Shown here one piece after another: positions 26,139 through 35,759 of a DNA stretch of 64,000 nucleotides. Numbering within the stretch: position 1 is the first letter of the stretch; the number at the start of each line of letters is the position of its first letter. The stretch comes from Deltaproteobacteria bacterium (GTDB lineage Bacteria; Myxococcota_C; UBA6777). The notes below the pieces were generated by a model. It did no database searches and was not told the origin of the DNA. It was given only the letters and a program-made list of their open reading frames with translations. Location: NCBI GenBank assembly GCA_006226375.1, contig SBHC01000014.1:1-64000 (forward strand), written 5' to 3'. Position numbers and translations under genes: made by a program.

Positions 26139-29100
26139 CTAGCGATATTGAACCTCTACGCGAGAGATGGTGCTGCTCTCTTTCGAGACAGGCAATCCAT
26201 TGACATTCCCTCGGGTGTAAATGTTGTTCTGGGTGAGGAAGCGGCCAATGGTAACGTTGATGCCTTTGATCTTCGTCGTGAAGTTACCGCTCGCTGTGCT
26301 GTAGGAGTTCTTCATTGTACTGGTTCCACGTGCGCCCAAGATCCCGATGTACTGACCCGAGCTGATGGACAAGTTGGTGGTGATGAAGCCTGTGCCTGCT
26401 ACCCCTCTCTGGTAGAACAGGACGGTGTGGCTCGTGGTTGTGGTGCTGTAGTTAGGGGGGACGCCATTGAGTCGCAACACCGCGATGGTTTGAGGCTCAG
26501 TTCCAACATCCGTGGGGACACGCAAGCCCGTAATCACAAAGTTGGTGGGAGCCTGGAACCAGAACCCTCGAGTCAGGCTGCCGCTGGAGAATGTGCTTCG
26601 GTAGGCTGGCAACGCGAGGTTCTGCGTGTTGTTGATGCAGGCGCCATTGGAGCAGATCTGTCCTGTCGAACATTTCTTGCCGCATGTGCCGCAGTTGTTG
26701 ACGTCCGTTTTGAGGTTACGACACGTTCCTGAGCAGTTGGTTTGGCCTGAGGGACAAGCGCAATTTCCGCTGCTGCAAATGAATCCTGTGCCACATTTTC
26801 GGCCACAGCCACCGCAGTTGTTGACGTCGGTGTTGATGTTCACACAGGCGTTGTTGCAAGTGGCTTGTCCGCTGGAGCAGACCGCGCGACAAGTTCCTGC
26901 GAGGCAGACTTGACCTGAGGAGCAAGCTTTGCTGCAGCCGCCACAATGGGACGGGTTGGTTTGGGTGTCTACACAACTGTTGCCACACTTGGAGAGTCCA
27001 GTCTGACAGGACAAGAGGCAGGAGCCGTTGGAGCAAACCTGACCCGCCGCGCACTTCTTGCCACAGCTACCGCAGTTGTTGATGTCAACCTTGAAATTCA
27101 CACAAACGTTGCTGCACACGTTGAGTCCCGCCGTACAACCGCAGGCACCGTTGGCACAAAGCAAACCGGAAGCACATGTCTTTCCACATGCGCCGCAGTT
27201 TTGGATGCTTGTTTTGAGGTCGATACAGGTGCCACCGCAGTTGGTTTGTCCAGAGGGACAGCCACACGTACCGTTGGTACAGCTTGCTCCCACAGGACAT
27301 GTGGTGCCACACTTGCCGCAGTTGCTGGCGTCTGTTTTGAGATTCACACAAACGTTGCTGCAGTTGTTGAGTCCAGACTGACAGCTCAACTCACACTTGC
27401 TGTTGACGCAAACTTGTCCTGCCTGACAGGCGTTTCCGCAGCTGCCGCAGTTGTTTCGGTCGACCTTGGTGTCCACACAGGTGCCGGAGCAGTTGGTGGG
27501 GGCCGCCGAGGGACAGGTGAGGACACACTTTCCTGATTCGCATCGTTGTCCAGCCTGACAGGTGGTTCCGCACTTGCCGCAGTTGTTGCGATCGGTCAGT
27601 GGGTCGATACACTTGGCGGAACAGAGGAGGCGGTCGGTCGAGCACACACAGCCGCCCTTCTCACAGAAGGTGCCACCTGCACACTTTTTGCCGCAAGCAC
27701 CGCAGTTGTTGGAGTCGTTCTGGGTGTTGACGCAACCACCGGTACAAACCGTGGGAGTTCCAGAAGGACATGACACAACACACTTCCCAGCGGAGCAGAC
27801 CTGCCCTGTCGCACAAGCCGTTCCACAGGTTCCACAGTTCCCCTGGTTGGACTGAAGATCCACACACTGTCCTGAACAATCAGTCTGACCTGAAGGACAG
27901 GCACATTTGCCGCTGTCGCAGACGGTTCCACCTGTACACTTCTTGCCACACTGGCCGCAGTGGCTGGCGTCAGTTTGTGTGTTCACACAACCACCTGAGC
28001 ACACTGTGGGTGTGTTGGCGGGGCAGGAGATGGAGCAAGCGCCGTTGTCACAAAGTTGGCCGGATGCACACGTCGTGCCGCATGTTCCGCAGTTCAAACG
28101 GTCGGTCTTGGGGTTGATGCAGGTGCCATTGCAGTCGAGCAAGCCAGGGAGGCATTGACAAGTTCCGACAATACACTGCTTGCCGCCCTGGCATTGGACG
28201 CCACATTGGCCACAGTTTCCGTTGTTGGCTTGTGTGTCCACACAGATGCCGGAGCAGTTGGTGGGAGTGAGAGCGGGACAAGACAGCTGACATGTTCCGT
28301 TGGAGCAGACTTCACCGGACTGACAGGCTGTGTTGCATTTGCCGCAGTGGTTGCGGCTCACTTGGGGGTCGTAGCAAGTGCCACCGCACAAGATCTGACC
28401 CGAGGGGCAAGCACATTGGCCGCTATCACAAAGGGTTCCGCCCTTGCATACAGTGCCGCAGGCGCCACAGTTGTTGGCGTCTGTGTTGGTGTTGACGCAG
28501 CTTCCAGAGCAAACCGTGGGTGTTCCGCTGGGGCAGGATGTTGCACATTGGCCAGCGGAGCAGACTTCACCGGCTTTGCAAGCGGTGGCACAAGCGCCAC
28601 AGTTGGCTCGATCGGTTTGCAGATCGACACACTTGCCGGAGCAGTCGGTCAATCCTGTTTGACAGGACAGCTCACACTTGCCTGCGTTGCAAGTTTCCCC
28701 TGATTTGCAGACGGTCCCACACGCACCGCAGTGGGCGCGGTCGGTTTGGAGATCGACACATTTGCCCGTGCAGTCGGTCAAGCCGGATTGGCAGGAGAGA
28801 GCACACTTCCCTTGGGAGCAGACTTCACCGGTTTTGCAAGCCGTGCCGCAAGCGCCACAGTTGGCGTTGTCGGTTTGGATGTTGACGCAGTTGCCCGTGC
28901 AGTCGGTGAGACCGGACTGGCAGGAGAGAGCACAGGCTCCTTGGGAGCAGACTTCACCAGCCTTGCAGGCGTTGGCACAAGCGCCACAGTTTCCATTGTC
29001 GGTTTGGGTATCGACGCACTTGTCGGAGCAGTTGGTCAAACCGGATTGGCAAGACAGCTCACATTTGCCTGCGTTGCAGATCTCCCCTGTTTTGCAGGCG

Positions 29101-29846
29101 GCGTCGCAAGCGCTGCAGTGGGAGCGATCGGTTTGCAGGTTGACGCAACCACCGTTGCAGTTGGTCAGGTCTTTGGGGCAAGAAACCTCGCATTTGCCGC
29201 TGGCGCAGACTTCTCCTGTGGCGCAAGCGTTTCCACAATCGCCACAGTTGGCGCGGTCGGTGTCTGTTTTGACGCAGACATCTCCGCAGGCCTTTTGACC
29301 GGTCGGGCATTGCAATTCACACTTGCCTGACACACAAGCTTCACCTGTTTTGCAGGTGGTGCCACAAGCGCCGCAGTTGGTGTTGTCGGTTTGGGTGTCG
29401 ACACATTTGTCAGAGCAGTTGCTCAGGCCCGATTGACAGGAAAGTTCGCAGGCTCCGGCTTTACAGACTTCGCCCGTTTTGCAGGTGGTCCCACACGCTC
29501 CACAATGTTGGGAGTCGGTTTGTGTGTCGACGCACTTGTCGGTGCAGGCCGTTTGCCCTGTGGGGCATTGCAGCTTGCACTCTCCTTTGTCGCAGACTGC
29601 AAAGTCGGGACATTTGTTGCCGCACTTACCACAGTTGCTCTTGTCGGAGATGATGTTGGTGCAAACCCCGCCACAGTTGTTGGGTTGTGCGTTGCTGGGG
29701 CAGATGCATTGGGTGGGGTCTGTGTCTGAAAGTCCACCGCCCACGTTGGCACCACAAATCACACCGCCGCTGTCACAACCCACCGCGCTGAGCACGATCC
29801 AGGTTGTGAGCAGCAGTCCTATACTCCATCTTTGAATACGAAACAT
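26139..29846 (-). CDS. Large surface lipoprotein: 24 eight-Cys repeats plus a beta-sandwich-like C-terminal module
   Basis: A 1235-residue lipoprotein beginning MFRIQRWSIG with lipobox SAVGC. Its first 100 or so residues (CDSGGVICGANVGGGLSD, then CICPSNAQPNNCGGVC) almost match the neighbour at 22612-25818. Twenty-four Cys repeats of 41-44 residues follow to about residue 1075. The last 160 residues form a different, Cys-free beta-rich domain: FWFQAPTNFVITGLRVP, then VLRLNG, LFYQRGVAG, YIGILGARGTSTMKNSY and a final RVEVQYR. The ATG at 29846 has AGGAG nine bases upstream; an ATG three codons earlier abuts the ribosome site and is rejected. Likely a surface adhesin or receptor; the ligand is unknown. 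Confidence 0.85.
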   Translation of the reverse strand: MFRIQRWSIGLLLTTWIVLSAVGCDSGGVICGANVGGGLSDTDPTQCICPSNAQPNNCGGVCTNIISDKSNCGKCGNKCPDFAVCDKGECKLQCPTGQTACTDKCVDTQTDSQHCGACGTTCKTGEVCKAGACELSCQSGLSNCSDKCVDTQTDNTNCGACGTTCKTGEACVSGKCELQCPTGQKACGDVCVKTDTDRANCGDCGNACATGEVCASGKCEVSCPKDLTNCNGGCVNLQTDRSHCSACDAACKTGEICNAGKCELSCQSGLTNCSDKCVDTQTDNGNCGACANACKAGEVCSQGACALSCQSGLTDCTGNCVNIQTDNANCGACGTACKTGEVCSQGKCALSCQSGLTDCTGKCVDLQTDRAHCGACGTVCKSGETCNAGKCELSCQTGLTDCSGKCVDLQTDRANCGACATACKAGEVCSAGQCATSCPSGTPTVCSGSCVNTNTDANNCGACGTVCKGGTLCDSGQCACPSGQILCGGTCYDPQVSRNHCGKCNTACQSGEVCSNGTCQLSCPALTPTNCSGICVDTQANNGNCGQCGVQCQGGKQCIVGTCQCLPGLLDCNGTCINPKTDRLNCGTCGTTCASGQLCDNGACSISCPANTPTVCSGGCVNTQTDASHCGQCGKKCTGGTVCDSGKCACPSGQTDCSGQCVDLQSNQGNCGTCGTACATGQVCSAGKCVVSCPSGTPTVCTGGCVNTQNDSNNCGACGKKCAGGTFCEKGGCVCSTDRLLCSAKCIDPLTDRNNCGKCGTTCQAGQRCESGKCVLTCPSAAPTNCSGTCVDTKVDRNNCGSCGNACQAGQVCVNSKCELSCQSGLNNCSNVCVNLKTDASNCGKCGTTCPVGASCTNGTCGCPSGQTNCGGTCIDLKTSIQNCGACGKTCASGLLCANGACGCTAGLNVCSNVCVNFKVDINNCGSCGKKCAAGQVCSNGSCLLSCQTGLSKCGNSCVDTQTNPSHCGGCSKACSSGQVCLAGTCRAVCSSGQATCNNACVNINTDVNNCGGCGRKCGTGFICSSGNCACPSGQTNCSGTCRNLKTDVNNCGTCGKKCSTGQICSNGACINNTQNLALPAYRSTFSSGSLTRGFWFQAPTNFVITGLRVPTDVGTEPQTIAVLRLNGVPPNYSTTTTSHTVLFYQRGVAGTGFITTNLSISSGQYIGILGARGTSTMKNSYSTASGNFTTKIKGINVTIGRFLTQNNIYTRGNVNGLPVSKESSTISRVEVQYR

Positions 29847-30204
29847 GAAAAACATCTCCTGTGTAAGCGCAATGTCAATCTTTCGAAGAGTAGACCCTTG
29901 ATCCAGAGCAAACATCTCACTTTCTCTGCTCTTAGATTGGGAGCAGCTCCTCTACACATTAAATCTATACGGTTGATTTCATCTATCCATACAGTGAGTG
30001 TAACCGTTCTTGGCCTGACGCTCAAAAAACTGTATTCATTCTATCTTTTCATGCTGCTTGGCTTGGTTCGAAGAGGCAAGGAGAGAAGCAGCAGGAATCG
30101 CGAGGAGTGCGAACGAATGAGGGGGTAGACAGAGGAGGACAAGTCCTCCAGAATGTGAGTCGAGCGAGAATTCTCTTTTTCCATCACACGAGCACCAAGA
30201 CACG
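29847..30204. other. Divergent intergenic region
   Basis: About 358 bases lie between the outward-facing repeat-lipoprotein gene and the UbiB-like gene. The stretch is AT-richer around 29930-30050, as expected for promoters. No small gene, RNA or repeat was recognised. Confidence 0.4.
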
Positions 30205-31647
30205 ATGCCAAAATCGAAAGACAAGCCCGAAGACTCGATAGCGGACCCACAAGGAACTTCGTCTTCCTCCTTGGGGCGGCAGTTGGACGAATCGACGGGT
30301 ATCACCACGTCTCGGGTGGGCCGCTTTCTGAAAACCGGTTGGGCTGCACGGCACGCCATTCCCATGGCGTTCAAACGAACGGCGGACCTGCTGTCTGCGG
30401 AAAAAAAAGATCGCAAAGACGTCGCAGAGAAGCTGTTGCAAGACCAGGAGGCGATCGCCGAAGAGTTGTTCCAAACGTTGGGAAACCTCAAGGGCGTGGT
30501 GCAGAAGTTTGGTCAGCTGGCTTCGTACTTGGAGGGGGTTCTCCCACCGGAGCTTGCTCCAGTGTACCAGCGGGTTTTGTCTCGCTTGCAAGACGCGGCT
30601 CCTGCGCTCCCCCCGCTGGCCACACAAGAGGTGATCGAGGACGAGCTGGATTGTCTGATCGAGGACGTGTTTCCCAGGTTTGAGTCCCAACCGTTTGCAG
30701 CGGCCTCCGTCGGACAGGTCCACCGTGCCTGGCTCGCTGACGGAACGGCCGTGGCTGTTAAGGTGCAATACCCCAACATCGACAAAGCCTTCGCCAGCGA
30801 TCTCAAAAACATCAAGATGATGGAGATGATGTTCGCCCCTGTTATCCGGTATTATCGGGGCCGCGATGTTCTAGCAGACCTGCGAAAGCAGTTGCTTGAT
30901 GAGCTGGATTACGAACGAGAAGCCACCATGCAGGAGGCGTTTCGGAAGAGCTTCGAAGGTCACCCTACGATCCACATCCCCAAAGTTTTTCCCGAGTACA
31001 GCACCAAGAAGCTTTTGGTTACAGAGTTTGTGGAGGGGATTACATTCCGCGAGCTGGAGGAAGCAGACGAAGAGATTCGTCACAAAGCCAGCGAAACCAT
31101 CGCTCGCTACTACATGGACTCTCTGTTTGTGCATCACCTCGTGAACGTTGACCCTCACCCCGGCAACTATGTGTTTCACAGCGATGGGAAAGTCTCGTTT
31201 CTCGATTTTGGTGCGGCTGTTCCTGTGGATCCTGAACGCTCACGGGAGCTGGGTGCGTTTATCCTGGCGTATTGCCAGGGAGACACCGAGACCTTTCGGG
31301 CTGGCATTCACGAGATCTTTGGCGTGGCCAACGATGACCCCGTTGTGTTCGAGGCGTATGAGGCAATGTTTGCGTACTACCTGCAACCGTTTGCAGGCGA
31401 CTTGCAGCCCTTTGCGTTTTCCACGGGCTGGATCGAAAGTTGTGTGGAAGAGAGTATGACTCGCTCCAAGGCGATCCTGTTGCGTGGAGGTCGGATCCCC
31501 AAGCTTCCCCCGCCGCCCACACACATCAACCCCGATCTTCCTGTGGTGTATCGTGTCGCCGTTGGATTGGGGTCCTTGCTTGCTCGCCTTCGTGTTGCCA
31601 TTGACTGGCCCGCCCTCTTGGTCGAAAGCATGAAACAAGAAACGTGA
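30205..31647 (+). CDS. ABC1/UbiB-family atypical kinase
   Basis: A 480-residue member of the UbiB/ADCK family, linked to quinone synthesis or lipid homeostasis. It shows the family-specific KxGQ motif (VVQKFGQLAS, near residue 98), the Ala-rich loop AAASVGQVHRA replacing the usual Gly-rich loop, the Lys of VAVKVQYP, the catalytic VDPHPGNY and the metal-binding FLDFG. The N-terminal 45 residues are low-complexity. The C-terminus lacks the transmembrane helices of E. coli UbiB, so it may be soluble or peripheral. The ribosome site is weak. It is alone on its strand and does not sit with ubi genes. Confidence 0.9.
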   Translation: MPKSKDKPEDSIADPQGTSSSSLGRQLDESTGITTSRVGRFLKTGWAARHAIPMAFKRTADLLSAEKKDRKDVAEKLLQDQEAIAEELFQTLGNLKGVVQKFGQLASYLEGVLPPELAPVYQRVLSRLQDAAPALPPLATQEVIEDELDCLIEDVFPRFESQPFAAASVGQVHRAWLADGTAVAVKVQYPNIDKAFASDLKNIKMMEMMFAPVIRYYRGRDVLADLRKQLLDELDYEREATMQEAFRKSFEGHPTIHIPKVFPEYSTKKLLVTEFVEGITFRELEEADEEIRHKASETIARYYMDSLFVHHLVNVDPHPGNYVFHSDGKVSFLDFGAAVPVDPERSRELGAFILAYCQGDTETFRAGIHEIFGVANDDPVVFEAYEAMFAYYLQPFAGDLQPFAFSTGWIESCVEESMTRSKAILLRGGRIPKLPPPPTHINPDLPVVYRVAVGLGSLLARLRVAIDWPALLVESMKQET

Positions 31648-31882
31648 GAGGCGCCCACTCCCGAACCCTCCGAATCTCATAAGACGAGCGTGTCACTGTC
31701 CCAAACATTGCGTGTTGAACAACCCACACAAAAATAGATTCGCCTTCTGTTTCGTCTTATCATGATGAGTGGAGAAGTTGGCTGGATCGACTTTTCCAAC
31801 CAAGGGAGAAGGAGCCGTTCTTTCTTGTGGTTGGATGTGGATGACAGGCGAGTGAATCTCGTGGCGAAGAAGGAGCCGGATC

Positions 31883-33031
31883 GTGGCAGGACAACAACAC
31901 ACCTGGATTGAAAACAGCACCAGCGCATTGGCCCATAACATCCGCTTGTTTCGCAAGCACATTGGCGACGATGTGAAGCTATTGGTTCCGGTCAAAGCAG
32001 AGGCTTACGGTCATGGCATCCAAACGTTGGCCCCTGAAATGGACCGAGCCGGCGTGGACTGGTTTGGTGTGCACAGCCTGAGTGAGGCTCTCGAAGTACG
32101 CGCCGCCGGCGTGGAGAAGCCTGTCTTGATCCTTGGGTACGTCCCGTTTGAGGCGTTGGACCAGGTCGTCACAGGTGGCTTTCGTTTGGTGGTGTCGAGC
32201 TGGGAGACTGCAGACGCTCTGGCGCGTGCGGCCGCAGCACACCACGCCGTTGTGCCCGTCCATATCAAGGTAGAAACCGGGACCAACCGGCAAGGTGTAT
32301 GCGGTCGAGAGTTAAAGATCCTGGCCCGGTTTGTGGCTGACTCTCCCCATCTTCATCTGGAAGGCTGTGAAACCCACTTCGCCAACATTGAGGACACCAC
32401 CAACCACAAGTACGCCATGTCGCAACTGGAGCGGTTCCAGCAGGAAATGGCGATGCTTGAAGAGCTGGGCATTCGTCCGGACATCAAGCACACCGCGTCG
32501 TCGGCTGCGACCATGTTGTTTGCGTCCACACACTTTGACATGGTTCGCGTGGGCATTGCAGCGTATGGACTGTGGCCGTCTCGGGAAACCTACGTCTCTC
32601 TCCTGGAGGAAGGAGGTTCAACGCTTCCTCTCCAGCCTGTGCTGTCGTGGAAAACCATCGTCGCGCAAATTAAGGATGTTCCGGCTGGTGCTTACATCGG
32701 CTACGGGTGCTCGTATCGAACCACCCGAGACATCCGCCTCGCCATCCTTCCCATCGGATACTACGACGGCTACGATCGAGGTCTCTCGAACATTGGCTAT
32801 GTCTTAATTCGTGGAATGCGCGCTCCGATTCGCGGTCGGATCTGCATGAACCTTACGATGGTGGATGTCACGGACATTCCCAACGTTCGGCAGGAAGACG
32901 AGGTGGTGTTGATCGGTCAACAAGGTGACGAGGCTCTCCCTGTCGATCAGTTGGCTTCCATGGTGGGGACGATTCACTACGAATTTGTCGCTCGCTTGCC
33001 GAGGCATATCCCACGGTATACCGGAGCTTAA
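31883..33031 (+). CDS. alr: Alanine racemase
   Basis: A PLP enzyme that makes D-alanine for peptidoglycan. The 382-residue product has the PLP-lysine motif VKAEAYGHG (Lys38; the usual Asp after Ala is Glu), the KVETGTNRQG and ETHFANIED segments, MVRVGIAAYG, the catalytic-Tyr region GYGCSYRT, and GRICMNLTMVDVT. The start is GTG at 31883 with AAGGAG eight bases upstream. It is convergent with lspA, 33 bases away. Confidence 0.92.
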   Translation: MAGQQHTWIENSTSALAHNIRLFRKHIGDDVKLLVPVKAEAYGHGIQTLAPEMDRAGVDWFGVHSLSEALEVRAAGVEKPVLILGYVPFEALDQVVTGGFRLVVSSWETADALARAAAAHHAVVPVHIKVETGTNRQGVCGRELKILARFVADSPHLHLEGCETHFANIEDTTNHKYAMSQLERFQQEMAMLEELGIRPDIKHTASSAATMLFASTHFDMVRVGIAAYGLWPSRETYVSLLEEGGSTLPLQPVLSWKTIVAQIKDVPAGAYIGYGCSYRTTRDIRLAILPIGYYDGYDRGLSNIGYVLIRGMRAPIRGRICMNLTMVDVTDIPNVRQEDEVVLIGQQGDEALPVDQLASMVGTIHYEFVARLPRHIPRYTGA

Positions 33032-33064
33032 CACTGGGCTTGAGGTTGTCGCTTGGGGCGAATC

Positions 33065-33607
33065 TTAAGCTTTGGGGGCGTCTGGGGTGGGTGAGGCTTC
33101 AGCTTCTTCCGTTTTGGGGGTAGAGTTTTCGTCAGGGATGAGGAACAGCCCTATGGCGATGAGCCCAATGCCTGTACTGACGCAGATGTCGGCGACGTTG
33201 AAGACCGGCCAGGAGTAGGTGCCGTAGTGGACATGAATGAAGTCCACGACAAAGCCTCGGGTGAATCGGTCGAGGAGGTTGCCGATGGCGCCGGAGAGGA
33301 TCAAGGAGAGGCCAAAACCCAAGAGCAAGAAGTCGGCAGCGTAACGAACAAACAGAAAGATCACATAGATCGTCATCAGGCCGGCGAGCAAAATGATCAC
33401 AATGGGGCGAGCCTTATCAGGCAGCCACTCCAAGAGGCTGAAGGCGATGTCGCGATTCTCTATGTAGCGAAAATCAAGGACGGGGAGCAGCACAACGGGC
33501 GGGCGGTCGCGAAGAAAAGCGACAGTGGCCCACTTGGTCAGAATGTCAACGAGGAGCAGCACCAGCGCAAAGGAGAGCAGCATCACTCGGCGAAGAGTCC
33601 GTGACAT
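33065..33607 (-). CDS. lspA: Prolipoprotein signal peptidase II
   Basis: An inner-membrane aspartic protease that cleaves lipoprotein signal peptides before the modified Cys. The 180-residue product has four membrane helices and both catalytic motifs: GNLLDRFTRGFVVDFI and FNVADICVSTG. The C-terminal tail is charged and Pro-rich. The ATG at 33607 has AAGGA seven bases upstream. It processes proteins such as the several lipoproteins in this window. Confidence 0.94.
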   Translation of the reverse strand: MSRTLRRVMLLSFALVLLLVDILTKWATVAFLRDRPPVVLLPVLDFRYIENRDIAFSLLEWLPDKARPIVIILLAGLMTIYVIFLFVRYAADFLLLGFGLSLILSGAIGNLLDRFTRGFVVDFIHVHYGTYSWPVFNVADICVSTGIGLIAIGLFLIPDENSTPKTEEAEASPTPDAPKA

Positions 33608-33838
33608 ACCAGGTCCTTCTTTGGAGAGAGACAAAGGGAACAAGCGTCAGGAAGCAAACATTCATCGCTTCCTGCGAGAATTTGTTCACAAGAACAGAAA
33701 GGAACAAGACAGCCTTGCTTCATAATCCAAGCCTGGGTTATCGTCAAATTTGTCTTCCACATTCTTGGCCGAACCCTTTAGCCGAGTTGCCCTTGTTGTC
33801 GCGCAGTTGATTGTGAACACTGCCAACGGAGAGTTGAA

Positions 33839-34225
33839 ATGAAGTTGCAGGTGGTCTTGCTCTACGCAGGTCTGAGTGGCTTGCTCGTGTTTGCTCTGGC
33901 GATGCGCGTCGTGCTGCTGCGTATTCGTGAGCGTGTAGCCATTGGACACGGTGACAATCGAAAGGTTGAACGTGCCGTGCGAGTTCATGCCAACGCCATT
34001 GAGAATGTTCCCATCGTGCTTGTCTTGTTGGCGCTGCTGGAGTGGAATCAGGCCCCTGCTTGGGGTGTTCACTTGGCAGGTGGTGCCTTTGTTTTGGGCC
34101 GAGTCCTTCATGCTTCTGGAATGTGGCGGCGGACGTTAGGGATTGGGCGACGGATTGGCTCTGCCCTCTCTTTCTTGGTTTTGTTCGGACTTTCCATCGC
34201 GAACCTCATCTTCTTCTTTCGATAA
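33839..34225 (+). CDS. MAPEG-family membrane protein
   Basis: A 128-residue four-helix membrane protein. RVVLLRIRERVAIGHGDN, ERAVRVHANAIENVP and LGRVLHASGM are typical of the MAPEG family of the YecN type (eicosanoid and glutathione metabolism proteins in eukaryotes, detoxification-linked in bacteria). The exact activity is unknown. The ATG has GGAGAG six bases upstream. The glycosyltransferase gene starts 28 bases after its stop and is probably co-transcribed. Confidence 0.85.
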   Translation: MKLQVVLLYAGLSGLLVFALAMRVVLLRIRERVAIGHGDNRKVERAVRVHANAIENVPIVLVLLALLEWNQAPAWGVHLAGGAFVLGRVLHASGMWRRTLGIGRRIGSALSFLVLFGLSIANLIFFFR

Positions 34226-34253
34226 TGTCCCCCAACACTGGCCTTAATTCACA

Positions 34254-35744
34254 ATGACAACCATCTCTTCTTCGGCTGATTCGTCAGCTTCTGTTTCTCG
34301 TGCAACGTTGGTTCTTGTTCTTCTCTGTGCAGGGAGTTGGATCGTTCGCGTGGTGCTTGTCCAGGCGTTCCCCAATATGTTCTGGCCGGATGAGATCTTT
34401 CAAACCTTGGAGCAAGGGCACCGTTTGGTGTTTGGCTACGGTGTGGTTCCTTGGGAGTTTGTACAGGGCATTCGCTCCTGGTTTTTGCCGGGTGCGCTGG
34501 CCTTGGTGATGGCTTCGACATCATGGCTGGGAGAAGGGTCGTCAGGGTATCTTTTGGGCGTGCAGTTGGTTCTCTCTCTGCTGTCTCTTGTTCCGGTGGT
34601 TGCCGTGTTCTCTTGGACTCGGCGTCGGCTCTCTTTGGCAAGTGCTGTAGTGGCTGCTGTTCTGGTGGCTGGTTGGTTTGAGAGCGTGTTCTTTGCTTCC
34701 AAGGCGTTGAGTGAAGTGGTGGCAACCCACATCATGTTGTTGGGGCTGATGTTTTGCTGGGATGATCGTGAGGACGTACCCAGTTGGCAGGCTTGGTCTG
34801 CAGGTGTTGCTTTGGGCTTGGCCTTGGGTCTGCGTGTTCACTTTGCGCCAGGGATTCTTCTTGTCCTTGTCTGGGTCCTTTGGAAACATCCCAGGTCGAT
34901 TGCGTTTCGGGTCCTTGGTGGGTTGTCTCTTGCTTTGGGTGCTTTGGGCGCTTTGGACTGGGTGACATGGGGGTTGCCGTTCCAGTCCATCTGGAAGAAC
35001 TTTTGGATCAACGTTGTAGAGGGCAAGAGCCAATCTTATGGCCTGGGAACTTCTCCCTGGTATTTCTATGGCATGATGCTTTGGCGAACCTGGTCGTGGG
35101 CTCTACTCCCCCTTTTGGGGCTGGTGCTGCTGGGTGCCCGTCGTTTGCCTTTGGCAGGAGCTGTCGCTCTCGCGATCTTTGTTGCTCATTCCTGCATCGG
35201 GCACAAAGAGTATCGCTTTGTCTACCCTTCCTTGCTGCTTTTTGTCATGCTGGCTTCCGTTGGATTGGTGTCCTGGCTGGAGCCTTGGATGCAGCACAAA
35301 CAAGCTCGGTTGCGAGTGCTTACCTTGGGTTTGGCTTGTGTTGTGGGCCTGGCTGTCTCTTTGGGGCTGGGGATGCGTTTTAACACCCACCACACCATGA
35401 ACACGTTTGGTGGACCTACGGTGTCTCACTGGCAGCATTTGCAAGGCTCGCTTCAGGCGTTTTCTCTTCTTAGCACGGAGAGCAAGGTCTGTGGTGTTGG
35501 GGTTTGGGGGATGAACAAAACATTCACGGGAGGGTACACCTACCTTCACCGCAAGATCCCTCTCCATGTGCTGGAGAAAGCCAGCTACGCCAAGCTCAAG
35601 GTTCAGTTTCCTCGGTTCAATGCACTGGTGACGAGGCTAGAACGATCTCCCCGAAACATCGGACCTTACAGCCAGGAAGAGTGCTGGGGAGAGATCTGTT
35701 TGTACCGTCGCTTTGGTGGGTGTCAGAGAACGGGTCGTCGGTAA
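34254..35744 (+). CDS. GT22-family (ALG9/PIG-B-like) mannosyltransferase
   Basis: A 496-residue polytopic membrane enzyme with about ten helices. The first luminal/periplasmic loop has FWPDEIFQTLEQGH, matching the HPDE-F-Q-x-x-E type motif of GT22. HKEYRFVYPSLL near residue 308 is the strongly conserved HKExRF signature of ALG9, ALG12, PIG-B and PIG-Z. These eukaryotic enzymes transfer mannose from dolichyl-phosphate-mannose. A bacterial member should use a polyprenyl-phosphate sugar on the outer face of the inner membrane; the acceptor is unknown. A soluble tail follows the last helix. A GT2 polyprenyl-phosphate-sugar-synthase-like gene at 58824-59621 could supply the donor. Confidence 0.82.
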   Translation: MTTISSSADSSASVSRATLVLVLLCAGSWIVRVVLVQAFPNMFWPDEIFQTLEQGHRLVFGYGVVPWEFVQGIRSWFLPGALALVMASTSWLGEGSSGYLLGVQLVLSLLSLVPVVAVFSWTRRRLSLASAVVAAVLVAGWFESVFFASKALSEVVATHIMLLGLMFCWDDREDVPSWQAWSAGVALGLALGLRVHFAPGILLVLVWVLWKHPRSIAFRVLGGLSLALGALGALDWVTWGLPFQSIWKNFWINVVEGKSQSYGLGTSPWYFYGMMLWRTWSWALLPLLGLVLLGARRLPLAGAVALAIFVAHSCIGHKEYRFVYPSLLLFVMLASVGLVSWLEPWMQHKQARLRVLTLGLACVVGLAVSLGLGMRFNTHHTMNTFGGPTVSHWQHLQGSLQAFSLLSTESKVCGVGVWGMNKTFTGGYTYLHRKIPLHVLEKASYAKLKVQFPRFNALVTRLERSPRNIGPYSQEECWGEICLYRRFGGCQRTGRR

Positions 35745-35759
35745 GAGCGCGTTGACGTC

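Noticed and set aside
22990-29700. CRISPR-like or satellite DNA repeats
   Set aside because: The roughly 129-base periodicity is fully explained by in-frame 43-residue protein repeats with degenerate DNA copies, not by exact short repeats and unique spacers.
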